Made by a program: the position numbers and the translations under genes. DNA of 64,000 nt from contig JACCEN010000006.1 of assembly GCA_013416435.1 (NCBI GenBank), positions 186,001 to 250,000 on the forward strand. Reading direction: 5' to 3'. Positions 29,212 to 38,896 of this stretch are shown here, piece after piece. The notes under the pieces are model-generated. The model was not told the DNA's origin, did not search any database, and saw only the letters and a list, made by a program, of their open reading frames with translations. Every line of letters starts with the position of its first letter. Position 1 is the first letter of the stretch. This DNA is from Alcaligenaceae bacterium. GTDB taxonomy: Bacteria > Pseudomonadota > Gammaproteobacteria > Burkholderiales > Burkholderiaceae_B.

Positions 29212-30576
29212 ATGACGGAACCTTTCATCCTGCCCCTGGACGACGCCGCGCTGGTCTTCGGCCTGGACTGGTTTCCGCTGGTCGGCCGCAGGGCGGCGCA
29301 AGCGGGGAAACGATTGGCGCAGCGACATCGTGCCAGTCATATTCTGCTGGCGGGCACGCCACCCGCGGCGGTGGGCATGCTGGCCATGAGAAAAAGCCGT
29401 GGCCAGGGGGCCATGTATTCCGCGGCCCAGAATCTGGCTCAACTGCATCCGCGAGGAACGTATGCAATGTTGCTGGAACTTGGTGACAAGGGTTGCTGGC
29501 TCGCCGTCGTCCACGACGGCGTGGTCGTGTCGCGTACCGACAGGCTGTATCGCACCCGTCACGATGCCGTCCATTTCCTGGGCGAACTGCGGCCGGCATT
29601 TCCCGGGCTGCAACTGCTCGGCAGCTCCGGCGCACCCGCTCTTCCCGATCTGGCGGCACTCGGTTCGGCTCGCACGCCTGACAGTCGTTTGCTGCCACTG
29701 CGGCGATGGCAGCCTTTTCTTCCCCGGCCGGTGCAATATTTCATGCTGGCGCTGCTGCTTGCCGTTCTCGGGCCGAAGCTGTGGGCATTCATGCCTGGCC
29801 CGGCGGCGGCATCACACGGTGTCGTGAGCGTCGATCCAGGCACCGCCTGGCAGAAAGCGGTCGCTCAGTCCATTTCGGGGCGTATGCTGCATGGTGTGCC
29901 GGGCACGCAAGCACTGTTCGATGCGCTGTACTCATTGCCGCTATGGGTAGGCGGATGGAAGCTGACGCGCACCCAGTGTCTTCCGCTGGCGTCGGACTGG
30001 CAGTGCAAGGCGCACTTCGAGCGTGCGGGCCCGCCAGCCAGCAATCAGACCTTCCTGGACCATGCGCAAGCCGCCTGGACCGTCGAGTTCACGCCCACGG
30101 AGCGCGTCACGGCGACCTGGCGCATGCCGTCCCAGGGTGCGGCTTTGGGGCAATACCGTCTTGCGTCGTCGGATGACAACGAGCGGGCGCTCGTCAGCGA
30201 GCTTCAGGCCATCAAGCCCGGCTTTGCGCAATTGCATGTTTCGAAACCGTCCGCATTACCTGTTTCGGCACCCACGGATTCCCAAGGCAAGGCTTTGCCA
30301 CGGCCTGCCCGGCAACCGGTTTACTACCGGCGCCCGTTGCGGATCGTGGGGCCTCTGCGTTCAGCAGTGGTGCTTCTGCCTTACACGGCCCACATGGCCT
30401 GGGACAAAGCCGAACTCGTCCTCGGCGCGACCGATGCACCCACGCTGACCCACAGCGGTTTGATGTTGACTCTCGAAGGAGCGATTTATGAAAGCAGCAA
30501 GGTCCCATCCTCTTCCCCGCCGGCGGCCATGGGCCACGCTCCGGGTGCCGTCCTTCCGCCGCTGCCGGATTCCTGA
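29212..30576 (+). CDS. pilO: Type IVb pilus assembly protein PilO
   Basis: 454 residues with the PilO2 layout: an N-terminal cytoplasmic domain (about 1-170, resembling the actin-like PilM fold region in sequence style), one transmembrane helix (VQYFMLALLLAVLGPKLWAF) and a periplasmic domain with a Cys pair (TQCLPLASDWQCKAHF). It would link the cytoplasmic motor to the secretin. The 3' end overlaps pilP by 89 bases, an unusually long overlap, and the last 30 residues are low-complexity Ser/Pro/Ala, as expected when a frame is constrained by the overlapping gene. A separate pilM is missing from this operon. Confidence 0.8.
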   Translation: MTEPFILPLDDAALVFGLDWFPLVGRRAAQAGKRLAQRHRASHILLAGTPPAAVGMLAMRKSRGQGAMYSAAQNLAQLHPRGTYAMLLELGDKGCWLAVVHDGVVVSRTDRLYRTRHDAVHFLGELRPAFPGLQLLGSSGAPALPDLAALGSARTPDSRLLPLRRWQPFLPRPVQYFMLALLLAVLGPKLWAFMPGPAAASHGVVSVDPGTAWQKAVAQSISGRMLHGVPGTQALFDALYSLPLWVGGWKLTRTQCLPLASDWQCKAHFERAGPPASNQTFLDHAQAAWTVEFTPTERVTATWRMPSQGAALGQYRLASSDDNERALVSELQAIKPGFAQLHVSKPSALPVSAPTDSQGKALPRPARQPVYYRRPLRIVGPLRSAVVLLPYTAHMAWDKAELVLGATDAPTLTHSGLMLTLEGAIYESSKVPSSSPPAAMGHAPGAVLPPLPDS

Positions 30577-30997
30577 ACATGTACCGGCCCTTCTGCTTGT
30601 GTTCGCCGTATCCAGCCCTTTGGCCGCGGTACCCGACATGGCTTCCGCCGAAATGAGCGTGCGCGAGCTGATGCACCTGGATGCCGAACTGGCGCGCAAG
30701 CAGGCCCGGCAGCGCTTGAAGACAGCGGGGCCGCAGTTGGACGTCCCCGCGGCTTCCGGCAATCCCGCACTGCACGTGGCAGCCATCTACGGCGTGGGAA
30801 GGAAACTCCTGGCCGAAGTCGTCATCGGTTCGCGCAGCCATATCTACATGCGCGGTCGGGCGCTGCCGGTGGGCGGCACGGCCAGCCCAAGCACCTATCT
30901 GCTGCGGGGAATCTCCGGTTCCTGCGTTCATCTCGAACGCACCGGAGACAGCCAGACGCTGTGCCTGCGTCCAAGCCTCTGGGCGGCCAAGCCATGA
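30488..30997 (+). CDS. pilP: Type IVb pilus biogenesis protein PilP
   Basis: 169 residues. The ATG at 30488 has a good Shine-Dalgarno (GAAGGA) six bases upstream inside pilO. A basic N-terminus precedes a hydrophobic segment (VPALLLVFAVSSPLAAV), an export signal or anchor; the conserved PilP part starts at MSVRELMHLDAELARKQAR and continues to the beta-rich ALHVAAIYGVGRKLLAEVVIG region. In R64-type systems PilP is a periplasmic protein near the PilN/PilO complex. Stop overlaps the pilQ start (ATGA). Confidence 0.78.
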   Translation: MKAARSHPLPRRRPWATLRVPSFRRCRIPEHVPALLLVFAVSSPLAAVPDMASAEMSVRELMHLDAELARKQARQRLKTAGPQLDVPAASGNPALHVAAIYGVGRKLLAEVVIGSRSHIYMRGRALPVGGTASPSTYLLRGISGSCVHLERTGDSQTLCLRPSLWAAKP

Positions 30998-32697
30998 GCC
31001 GCATGCTGTCCTGGCGCCGGGGCGGGACTTGGGGGCCTCGATCCGGCGCGCCCACGCCCAGGTTCGATTCCGCGTCGGCCATCGTCATCAGCAGCCCGGA
31101 CGATCTTGCCAGGCTGAAGCCGCGCTTCATGCGCGCCTTGAGCGACAAGTTCGATGCCGAGGCACTGGCGGGCCGCTTGGTGCCGGTGCTTCTGGAAGAC
31201 CATTCCGTGGCCATATTCGCACTGGCCGAGCACGTGGGCAGTGACCAGGCCGACGAGCTCGCACGCCGTATCCGTGAGCGGGGCGGCGCGTCCTCCGGCC
31301 CGGTCCGCTATGTGCTGGCGGCGCCCCTGCTGCTTGCCATTTCGCGGCGACAGCTTAGCGGCCAGGTCCTGGGTCCGCCGGCCGGCAATCGCGTCTCCTC
31401 CGTACGCACCGCACCGGCCGAAGCATTCCAGGATGTCGTCGAGTGGGGCGTGCGGCACGGTGCGAGCGATATCCATCTCAATGTGCGGCAGGGCGAGCCC
31501 GAATCGGAAATCAAATACACCGTCGCGGGCCAGTATCTTGCGCCGGAACGATTCCGGCGCCTGCCCACCAGCACTTTGTTCGATATGCTGTGCGTGGCGT
31601 GGATGGACATCCAGGGGGGAAACGGGGCGGTCTTCGATCCGGGAATCGAGCAGCAGGGCAGCTTGCAGAGGCAGGTGGACGGCAAGCGCATCGTGCTGCG
31701 CTGGTCATCCCTGGCGGCGGATGCCGGACCCAGTGTCTGCTTGCGCGTGCAGCAGGATGCCGCCGCCGGCCTGCCCACTCTCGAGCAGCTTGGCTATCTT
31801 CCCGACCAGGTGCGCAGCATACGGCGAGTCATGCTGTCCGAAAGCGGCGCCGTCATCATCGCGGGCGTGGTCGGCTCCGGAAAGTCGACCAGTCTTGCTG
31901 CGCTGATTACGGGGCTGCCCGCGCATCGCAAGGTCGTCACGATCGAGGACCCGGTCGAATACCGCATACCGGGCGCCATCCAGAACACCATTGCGCGCCA
32001 TCTCGATACCGATACGCACGCTGGCTTTGCAAGCAAGCTCAGGTCCTTGAAGCGTTCCGCCATGACCGACGTGCTCCTTGGCGAAGTACGCGACCCTGAA
32101 ACCGGCCGCGCGTTCATGGACCTCGCCGGCTCAGGCGTAAACGTCTACACGACGATCCACGCGCCATCGGCCCAGCGCATTCCCGACCGGCTGGCTTCCG
32201 ATTTCATCGGCGTGCCTCGTGAATTCCTTGCAACTTCCGGCATGCTCAAGCTGCTGATCTTCCAGGCGCTCTTGCCCTTGCTGTGCCGGCATTGCGCCTT
32301 GCCCATGCAGTCCTTGTTGCGCACCGATGCACAATGGGAAGCGCACCCATCGGGCATGCGCTGGACGGAATGGCTGAATCTTGTCCATGCACTGTATGGG
32401 CGCGAGCTCGATCTCTGCCGTGTCCGCAATGCACGAGGATGCGAATCCTGCCGCCATGGCCAGCCGCCTGAGCTCCATGGCTACGCGGGCCGCACGATTT
32501 CCGCCGAACTCTACGAACCAGACCTCGCCGCGGGGCCGGCGCTCAGCGCCATGGACGCAGCGGTCTGCAAGGCTCGCCAGGGGTTGATCGATCTGCGCGA
32601 TATCGAAGCGCGCTTCCACGCCTTCGAGACCGAGGCCATGCGCCGATCCGCGCATGGGGTTCCGTCGGGTTTTCAAGGCTTGAAGGTGGCTTCATGA
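30994..32697 (+). CDS. pilQ: Type IVb pilus extension ATPase PilQ
   Basis: 567 residues from ATG 30994, which overlaps the pilP stop as ATGA (an in-frame GTG 33 bases earlier is less likely). GspE/PilB-family hexameric ATPase: Walker A GVVGSGKST (about 291-299), Asp-box VTIEDPVEYR, Walker B DVLLGEVRDPETG (about 359-371), His-box TTIHAPSAQR. A CRHC and later CESC pair give the zinc-binding site typical of assembly ATPases. It drives pilin insertion together with PilR. No PilT-type retraction ATPase is present, as usual for type IVb systems. Confidence 0.9.
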   Translation: MSRMLSWRRGGTWGPRSGAPTPRFDSASAIVISSPDDLARLKPRFMRALSDKFDAEALAGRLVPVLLEDHSVAIFALAEHVGSDQADELARRIRERGGASSGPVRYVLAAPLLLAISRRQLSGQVLGPPAGNRVSSVRTAPAEAFQDVVEWGVRHGASDIHLNVRQGEPESEIKYTVAGQYLAPERFRRLPTSTLFDMLCVAWMDIQGGNGAVFDPGIEQQGSLQRQVDGKRIVLRWSSLAADAGPSVCLRVQQDAAAGLPTLEQLGYLPDQVRSIRRVMLSESGAVIIAGVVGSGKSTSLAALITGLPAHRKVVTIEDPVEYRIPGAIQNTIARHLDTDTHAGFASKLRSLKRSAMTDVLLGEVRDPETGRAFMDLAGSGVNVYTTIHAPSAQRIPDRLASDFIGVPREFLATSGMLKLLIFQALLPLLCRHCALPMQSLLRTDAQWEAHPSGMRWTEWLNLVHALYGRELDLCRVRNARGCESCRHGQPPELHGYAGRTISAELYEPDLAAGPALSAMDAAVCKARQGLIDLRDIEARFHAFETEAMRRSAHGVPSGFQGLKVAS

Positions 32698-33815
32698 AAG
32701 TGCCGCTCTTCGGCGCTTCGGCGCACATGCTCATGCATCGGATCGATTGCTGGCGCTTCTCGGCAAAGCGTGCTGACTACTACGATTATCTGGCCGCTTT
32801 GCTGTCCGGAATGCAAGGCACGCGAACGCTCCGGGACGTCTTTCTGCACGATGCGCGGCGCTATGGAAGATCCAGCCTGCGAGGCCGTTTGTCCCAGGCC
32901 TGGCTGCAGGCTTTCGAAATGGTGGGCGGCGACCTCCATGCCACCTGGAATGGCTGTTTTGCGCCCTCCGAGCTTGCCCTGATCCGCACGGCTCAGGCCC
33001 ACGGCAATGCCGCATTGGCTGAAACGCTTGCCGCCCTGTCCAGCGCGCAGCGCCTGTCCCGGCAGGCGGGCCGAATACTGTCATCGACGCTCTGGTCGTC
33101 GGTGGTTGCAATGGGATTGCTGGCAGGCATGCTGGCCGCCGTGCCGCTGTTCACCCTTCCGGGCCTGCTGCATGCCTTTGCAGCGGTTCCCGCGTCCTTC
33201 CATGGCCGCCGCACGCAAGCACTTTCCGCTTTTGCCGGTCTGCTTCAGGCGCATTGGCCCCTGCTTGCCGTGCTGGCGATCGGCGGCGGGGCGCTATTGC
33301 TGTGGTCCATACCCAATCTGGGCGGCGCGTTGCGCCGCAAGCTCGATCCATGGATGCCTTGGCGCCTCTACCGCGACGTCCAGGCGCTGCGCTTCCTCAA
33401 GTTCCAGGCGATTCTCCTGGACAGCGATGGGGCCGGACCCTTGTCGTTGCGCACGACACTCGCCATGCAGAAACTGGGCGCAAGCACATGGCTCGCGGCG
33501 CACATGGATCTGATGCTGGCGCGCATCGATGCCGGCCTGACGGGACCGGACACCTTCGATAGCGGCCTGATGGACCGCGAACTGTTCTGGTTCTTCAGCG
33601 ACATGGCCATGGCGCGTGGGTTGCGCGCAGGCCTGCGGCTCAGTGCCGAGCGCCTGCGCAGCCATGTCATCGACAAGCTGGCGCGGCGGGCCGCGGCCTT
33701 GCGCTGGTGCATCCTGCTTGCCTGTCTCGGCTGCCTGCTGGCGCTTGCCTTGTGGCACTACGCCGTCATCGACGAATTACGCCGTTCCCTCATGATTTTC
33801 TACGCGAGCCAATGA
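32694..33815 (+). CDS. pilR: Type IVb pilus inner-membrane platform protein PilR (GspF-like)
   Basis: 373 residues of the T2SS-F/PilC family. Two cytoplasmic helical F domains surround transmembrane stretches (SVVAMGLLAGMLAAVPLFTL, LLAVLAIGGGALLLWSI, CILLACLGCLLALALWHYAV). This is the platform on which PilQ acts. Start overlaps pilQ stop by ATGA. The name follows R64 nomenclature and is not the two-component regulator PilR of Pseudomonas. Confidence 0.87.
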   Translation: MKVPLFGASAHMLMHRIDCWRFSAKRADYYDYLAALLSGMQGTRTLRDVFLHDARRYGRSSLRGRLSQAWLQAFEMVGGDLHATWNGCFAPSELALIRTAQAHGNAALAETLAALSSAQRLSRQAGRILSSTLWSSVVAMGLLAGMLAAVPLFTLPGLLHAFAAVPASFHGRRTQALSAFAGLLQAHWPLLAVLAIGGGALLLWSIPNLGGALRRKLDPWMPWRLYRDVQALRFLKFQAILLDSDGAGPLSLRTTLAMQKLGASTWLAAHMDLMLARIDAGLTGPDTFDSGLMDRELFWFFSDMAMARGLRAGLRLSAERLRSHVIDKLARRAAALRWCILLACLGCLLALALWHYAVIDELRRSLMIFYASQ

Positions 33816-33844
33816 CGGCGCGCGTCATTACCCAGGAGTCCTCC

Positions 33845-34405
33845 ATGTCCATCATGAAATCCGCCCAGCAGGGTCTGTCCCTGATCGAAGTCTCCATCGT
33901 GACCGCCATCGTGCTCTTGCTGGCCATCATCGGCGTGCCGGCCATAGGCGCCTATGTGGTCGAGAACAAGGTCCCCAAAGTGGGCGAGGAAATCGCGCGC
34001 TTCATCCTCCAGACCAAAGTCAACGCTTCGAACGCCACGGCAACGCCCTATCAGGGCATCGATACGGCCAACTTCGCGAATCTCGTCCGCGACTCCAGCA
34101 TATTCGCGGTGTCCGGAGACGGCTCGACATTGAAGATTCTGCACGGGCTTGGCGGCGAGGGGGCGGTCAGCGTGGCGGCCGAGGAGTCCGGCGCGTCGTT
34201 TTCGATCACGCTGTCCAAAGTCCACAACGCCGCCTGCCCCTCGATTGCTTCGATACTGCAGCGGGTATCGGACAGCATGACGGTGGCACCGGACGGGCAG
34301 GGCGCCGTCGTCATCAAAAGCGACTCGGTCCTCTACAGCGCCCTGGCGGCGGAGTCCCATTGCGCCAAAGGCGATGTGAACACCTTCGTATTCACCGCCA
34401 GTTGA
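33845..34405 (+). CDS. pilS: Type IVb major prepilin PilS
   Basis: 186 residues from ATG 33845, chosen for AGGAG six bases upstream (an ATG at 33812 overlapping the pilR stop is also in frame). A short basic leader MSIMKSAQQG is followed by the prepilin peptidase site G-LSLIE with Glu at +5 and a long hydrophobic helix (VSIVTAIVLLLAIIGVPAIG), the polymerising pilin stalk. Two cysteines near the C-terminus (NAACPS and ESHCAK) would form the disulphide loop. The leader is shorter than the about 20-30 residues common in type IVb pilins. No prepilin peptidase (pilU) is in the operon, so processing must rely on one elsewhere. Confidence 0.85.
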   Translation: MSIMKSAQQGLSLIEVSIVTAIVLLLAIIGVPAIGAYVVENKVPKVGEEIARFILQTKVNASNATATPYQGIDTANFANLVRDSSIFAVSGDGSTLKILHGLGGEGAVSVAAEESGASFSITLSKVHNAACPSIASILQRVSDSMTVAPDGQGAVVIKSDSVLYSALAAESHCAKGDVNTFVFTAS

Positions 34406-34413
34406 GGGCCGGC

Positions 34414-35469
34414 GTGCAGTCAACGCAAAAAAAGGCTGGGCGTCGCAAGGCGAGCCAACGCGGGCTGGGGCTGCTCGAGTTGATGCTGGCGGCCATCGTC
34501 GCGACCTTGGTCGCCGCATGGGGCGCCGGCGCGCTCATGACCCGCATGGACGAAGCCGCAGCACAGTCCAGCGCGGCATGGATGCTTTCCGTGCGCCAGG
34601 CCCTGCATAGCTATCTCGAACGATACGGCCCTTTGATCGCCCATGCCGAAGACCCGGCCGTCCTGAGTGCGCGCGGATATGCCGATTGGTCTTCACCCCA
34701 GCTTCACGAACTCAAGGCCGATGCCTTGTTGTCCCAGGGCTTTCCCGAAGCCGTTTCTCCGGGTGGCGGCGCAGTGCTCAAGGTGCTGCGGCAGGGCGTG
34801 TGCCCCGGGCCCGCCTGCCATGTCGAGGGCCTGGTTCATAGCAAACTGCCTATCTTGCAGCGGTCCTCGGGCCAGGTCGACGACTACATGGTGGCGCAGT
34901 GGCTGATGTCCAGCAAGGGATGGGGGGCGGCGGTGCATGCGCGGCACCCTGAATGGATACAAGGCCCGGCCTTTCGGTTCGGTAATCCGTCATGGTCCGG
35001 ACCGGCATTGGCGCCAGGCTCGGTGGCGATGGCGGTCACGCGCGAACATTTGCGCGAGTTCGAATACCTCAGGGTCGGGGACCTGCGCAATCCTGATTTC
35101 CGCGCCGATGCAAGCATCGCCGGCCACGTGCAGGTCGGTGCGGATCTGAGCCTCGAGGGATATTTGCAAATGGAAGCGGGCGGCGTCATGCATCAAGCCT
35201 GCACCCAGGACGGCGTCTTTACGCGCGACGCGGAGAAGGGCTTGCTGATGTGCCGCAACGGCGCCTGGCGCGCGGCCAGCCGAGCCGGCGGCGGAGGATT
35301 CTCGATCAACCAGTTCCGCGGCTGCGCCAACAGCAGCGGCATGGCGACGGCAAATCCCCTGACCGGTTCATGTTCATGTCCTCCGGCCACGTATCTGGTC
35401 CAGATATCCGACAGCGGCCCGCATGATTTTCCGGAGGGGCGGACGCAGGGGTATTTGTGCGTGGATTGA
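34414..35469 (+). CDS. pilV: PilV-like minor pilin/tip protein, non-shuffling
   Basis: 351 residues from GTG 34414, with GAGGG five bases upstream, placed eight bases after the pilS stop. Leader MQSTQKKAGRRKASQRG then LGLLELMLAAIVATLVAAWG: a prepilin cleavage site with Glu+5 and hydrophobic helix. The body matches the constant N-terminal region of PilV shufflon proteins, and the C-terminus is Cys-rich (FRGCANSS, GSCSCPPATYLV, GYLCVD), as in PilV tip adhesins. No alternative 3' ends, sfx-like inverted repeats or rci recombinase follow, so only one tip version is encoded. The stop codon directly abuts a nested-palindrome repeat. Confidence 0.82.
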   Translation: MQSTQKKAGRRKASQRGLGLLELMLAAIVATLVAAWGAGALMTRMDEAAAQSSAAWMLSVRQALHSYLERYGPLIAHAEDPAVLSARGYADWSSPQLHELKADALLSQGFPEAVSPGGGAVLKVLRQGVCPGPACHVEGLVHSKLPILQRSSGQVDDYMVAQWLMSSKGWGAAVHARHPEWIQGPAFRFGNPSWSGPALAPGSVAMAVTREHLREFEYLRVGDLRNPDFRADASIAGHVQVGADLSLEGYLQMEAGGVMHQACTQDGVFTRDAEKGLLMCRNGAWRAASRAGGGGFSINQFRGCANSSGMATANPLTGSCSCPPATYLVQISDSGPHDFPEGRTQGYLCVD

Positions 35470-35543
35470 GGGGTCAGACCCCGTACGGGGTCTGACCCCA
35501 TCTCATAAGACCAGGGGTCAGACCCCATGTGGGGTCTGACCCC
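35470..35543. repeat. Two nested-palindrome repeats after pilV
   Basis: Units 35470-35499 (arms GGGGTCAGACCCC/GGGGTCTGACCCC, spacer GTAC) and 35514-35543 (spacer ATGT). The first begins on the base after the pilV stop codon. They mark the right edge of the pilus block and lie 92 bases before allA. Confidence 0.95.
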
Positions 35544-35635
35544 TCCCAATTGACACAATGTCCTGGCCAGGCGATTATCCTCTGCGAGTCCGGCATAACC
35601 GGCTCGAGCATCGCAAGCATGCACAAGGGCAGGCA

Positions 35636-36157
35636 ATGAATATCCTCAAACTGGAAAGGCTCGCCAAAGAAGCGTTCGCACCCTTCGGCGACGTCATCGA
35701 AATCGACGGCAGTGACTGGTATCCGATCAATGCCGGCACCACCCGCCGCTACCATGGCCTCGCGTCCATCGATCCCGGTCTCGAAGGCGGACGTGCCGGC
35801 ATCAGCATGGCGCGTGGCGATGCCTTCAATTATCCGCTTACCGTGTCCATGCTCGAGCGCCATCCCGTCGGCAGCCAGGCCTGGATACCTTGCACGCAGA
35901 CCCCGTTCATCGTGGTCGTCGCGCCCAACGGCGCCGACGGCCTGCCTGACGAAACACGACTACGGGCGTTCTATGCACAAGGCAGCCAAGGCGTGAACTA
36001 CCGTGCGGGAACCTGGCACCATCCCCTGGCCACCTTGGGCCGGCAGGGCGATTTCATCATCGTGGACCGGATCGACGGCGCACCCAATTGCGACGAAGCC
36101 ACCCTGCGCACGGCATACTGCATCGACGGCTCGTACAAAGGCGGACAGCCGGTCTGA
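35636..36157 (+). CDS. allA: Ureidoglycolate lyase
   Basis: 173 residues of the AllA family, which splits ureidoglycolate into glyoxylate and urea at the end of allantoin/purine breakdown. Recognisable segments are FAPFGDVIE, SMLERHPVGSQAWIP and YRAGTWHHPLATL, the last with metal/active-site histidines of the cupin-like fold. The ATG at 35636 follows an AGGGCAGG purine-rich stretch. No other allantoin genes are in the window, so it stands as a single gene between the pilus operon and alaS. Confidence 0.9.
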   Translation: MNILKLERLAKEAFAPFGDVIEIDGSDWYPINAGTTRRYHGLASIDPGLEGGRAGISMARGDAFNYPLTVSMLERHPVGSQAWIPCTQTPFIVVVAPNGADGLPDETRLRAFYAQGSQGVNYRAGTWHHPLATLGRQGDFIIVDRIDGAPNCDEATLRTAYCIDGSYKGGQPV

Positions 36158-36198
36158 AAACGTCGGTGCTACCCAGCACGACGCCGGCCGGGTTCGTC

Positions 36199-36229
36199 TT
36201 GCGCAAAACGCTTTTTATACCTCTATAAT
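36199..36229 (+). promoter_or_regulatory. Putative alaS promoter
   Basis: TTGCGC (36199-36204), 19-base spacer, perfect -10 TATAAT (36224-36229). Start near 36236 leaves a leader of about 27 bases. The spacer is a little long; the -10 is the strong element. Confidence 0.6.
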
Positions 36230-36262
36230 TACTGGTTACCTATCAATCAGCGTTTTTCTGCA

Positions 36263-38884
36263 ATGAAAACCTCCGAAATACGTCAGAAGTTCCTGTCCTT
36301 CTTTGAGTCGAAGGGTCATCAGGTCGTGCCATCGTCCTCGCTCGTGCCGGGCAACGACCCCACCTTGCTTTTCACGAACTCGGGCATGGTGCAATTCAAA
36401 GACGTATTCACCGGGAAGGAATCTCGCCCATACAGCAGGGCGACCTCGTCGCAGCGTTGCGTGCGGGCCGGCGGCAAGCACAACGACCTCGAGAACGTCG
36501 GATACACGGCGCGTCACCACACATTCTTCGAGATGCTGGGCAATTTCAGCTTTGGCGACTACTTCAAGCGCGACGCCATACACAACGCCTGGGAACTCCT
36601 CACCACCGTGTACAAGCTGCCGGCGGAAAAGCTCTGGGTCACCGTCTATCACGAAGACGACGAAGCCTACGACATCTGGTTCAAGGAAATCGGCGTGCCG
36701 GCCGAGCGCATCGTGCGCATAGGCGACAACAAGGGCGCCCGCTATGCGTCGGACAATTTCTGGCAAATGGCCGACACCGGACCCTGCGGCCCTTGTTCCG
36801 AAATCTTCTACGATCACGGCCCGGACGTCTGGGGAGGCCCCCCGGGTTCCCCCGAGGAAGACGGCGATCGCTACATCGAGATCTGGAACCTGGTGTTCAT
36901 GCAGTTCGAGCGCGACGCGCAAGGCAACATGCCGCGCCTGCCCAAGCCCTGTGTTGACACCGGCATGGGCCTGGAGCGCATCGCCGCCGTGCTGCAGCAT
37001 GTGCATTCCAATTACGAAATCGATCTCTTCCAGTCGCTGATCAAGGCCGCGGCACGGGAAACAGGCGCGACCGACCTGAGCAACAACTCGCTCAAGGTCA
37101 TCGCCGATCATATCCGTGCCTGCAGCTTCCTGATCGTCGACGGCGTCATTCCCAGCAACGAAGGCCGCGGCTATGTGCTGCGCCGTATCATCCGCCGCGC
37201 CCTTCGCCATGGCCACAAGCTCGGCCAGTCGGGCGTTTTCTTCCATCGCCTGGTGGCGGACCTCGTCAAGGAAATGGGCGACGCCTATCCCGAGCTCGTC
37301 GCTCAGCAGGCACGTGTCGAACAGGTGCTCAAGCAGGAAGAAGAGCGCTTCAGCGAAACGCTCGAACACGGCATGAAGATTCTCGACGCAGCCCTGGCCG
37401 ATATCCCTGAAAACGGGGTGCTGGACGGTCAGACGCTGTTCACCCTGTACGATACCTACGGCTTTCCGGTGGACCTGACCGCCGATATCTGCCGCGAGCG
37501 CAACGTGCAGGTCGACCTCGATGGTTTTGAAACGGCGATGAATCACCAGCGCGAACAGGCGCGCGCGGCAGGCAAGTTCAAGGCTGCCGAAGGGCTGTCC
37601 TATAGCGGCGTGAATACCCGCTTCGAGGGCTACGAGCACTTGCAGGCAAGCGGTAAAGTCACGGCGCTGTACGTCGATGGCTCCTCCGTGGAGTCCATCA
37701 CCCCCGGGCAGGACGCCATCGTCGTGCTCGACGTCACGCCGTTCTATGCGGAATCGGGTGGCCAGGTAGGCGACACCGGGATTCTGCAAGCAGGCGCCGC
37801 AAGGTTCCAGGTGCTGGATACGCAAAAAATCCAGAGCGCCGTTTTCGGCCATCACGGCCGCATGCTGGACGGCGGCCTGAAAGTGGGCGATGTCGTGGAA
37901 GCCCAGGTGGACATCGTCCAGCGGGCCCGCACGGTGCGCAACCACTCCGCCACCCATTTGATGCACAAGGCTCTGCGCCAAGTGCTGGGCAATCATGTGC
38001 AACAGCGCGGCTCGCTCGTCGATGCCGACAAGACCCGCTTCGACTTCGCGCACGATGCACCCATGACCGCCGAACAGATCGCCCAGGTCGAGCGCATCGT
38101 GAATGCAGAGGTTCTTTCCAATCACGCGACGCAGGCCCAGCTCATGTCTTATGACGACGCAGTGCAGGGCGGGGCGGTTGCGCTGTTCGGCGAAAAATAC
38201 GGCGACGAGGTGCGTGTGCTCGATATCGGCTTCTCGCGCGAACTTTGCGGCGGCACGCACGTTGCACGCACGGGCGATATCGGCCTGTTCAAGATCGTTT
38301 CCGAAGGCGGGGTCGCCGCCGGAGTGCGGCGGATCGAAGCCATTACCGGCGACAACGCGGTAAATTGGGTCCAGCAGACGAACGAAACCCTGCTGCGCGC
38401 CGCCGGCATGCTGCGGGCCCAGCCGGCGGAGCTGGTCGACCGCATCGCCTTGCTTCAAGGCCAGATGAAGCAGCTGGAGCGGGATCTCGATCAAGCCAAG
38501 AGCAAGCTGGCCGCGTCGGCGGGCAATGACCTGGCCGGCAAGGCCATTCCTTTGAACGACGACGCGAAGCTGCTCGTGGCCAATCTGGCGGGCGTCGATC
38601 CCAAGGCGCTGCGCGGCATGGTCGACCAGCTCAAGGACAAGCTGAAATCCGCGGTGGTATTGCTCGCCGCCGTGGCGGACGACAAGATCAGCCTGGTGTC
38701 GGGCGTCACATCCGACCTGACCGGCAAGGTCAAGGCGGGCGAACTCGTCGGCATGGTTGCGGCGCAAGTCGGCGGAAAAGGCGGTGGCCGTCCCGATATG
38801 GCCATGGGCGGCGGAACCGATGTCGCCGCCCTGGCGAGCGCCACGGCCAGTGTCGAGGCCTGGGTGCGCGAGCGCCTGGCCTAA
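36263..38884 (+). CDS. alaS: Alanyl-tRNA synthetase
   Basis: 873-residue class II synthetase. Catalytic core starts at [19 protein letters not shown] with motif [13 protein letters not shown] and the [33 protein letters not shown]-type motif 2 region; the editing domain has the zinc-binding HSATHLMH and [13 protein letters not shown]; the C-terminal DHH-like oligomerisation domain ends with [12 protein letters not shown]. Length equals the family norm. No clear Shine-Dalgarno precedes the ATG. Confidence 0.98.
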   Translation: MKTSEIRQKFLSFFESKGHQVVPSSSLVPGNDPTLLFTNSGMVQFKDVFTGKESRPYSRATSSQRCVRAGGKHNDLENVGYTARHHTFFEMLGNFSFGDYFKRDAIHNAWELLTTVYKLPAEKLWVTVYHEDDEAYDIWFKEIGVPAERIVRIGDNKGARYASDNFWQMADTGPCGPCSEIFYDHGPDVWGGPPGSPEEDGDRYIEIWNLVFMQFERDAQGNMPRLPKPCVDTGMGLERIAAVLQHVHSNYEIDLFQSLIKAAARETGATDLSNNSLKVIADHIRACSFLIVDGVIPSNEGRGYVLRRIIRRALRHGHKLGQSGVFFHRLVADLVKEMGDAYPELVAQQARVEQVLKQEEERFSETLEHGMKILDAALADIPENGVLDGQTLFTLYDTYGFPVDLTADICRERNVQVDLDGFETAMNHQREQARAAGKFKAAEGLSYSGVNTRFEGYEHLQASGKVTALYVDGSSVESITPGQDAIVVLDVTPFYAESGGQVGDTGILQAGAARFQVLDTQKIQSAVFGHHGRMLDGGLKVGDVVEAQVDIVQRARTVRNHSATHLMHKALRQVLGNHVQQRGSLVDADKTRFDFAHDAPMTAEQIAQVERIVNAEVLSNHATQAQLMSYDDAVQGGAVALFGEKYGDEVRVLDIGFSRELCGGTHVARTGDIGLFKIVSEGGVAAGVRRIEAITGDNAVNWVQQTNETLLRAAGMLRAQPAELVDRIALLQGQMKQLERDLDQAKSKLAASAGNDLAGKAIPLNDDAKLLVANLAGVDPKALRGMVDQLKDKLKSAVVLLAAVADDKISLVSGVTSDLTGKVKAGELVGMVAAQVGGKGGGRPDMAMGGGTDVAALASATASVEAWVRERLA

Positions 38885-38896
38885 AGGGTGGGCGCC

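Noticed and set aside
34414-35560. Shufflon at the pilV 3' end
   Set aside because: The inverted repeats there are the genome-wide palindrome family, not sfx sites; there are no alternative pilV ends and no rci gene.
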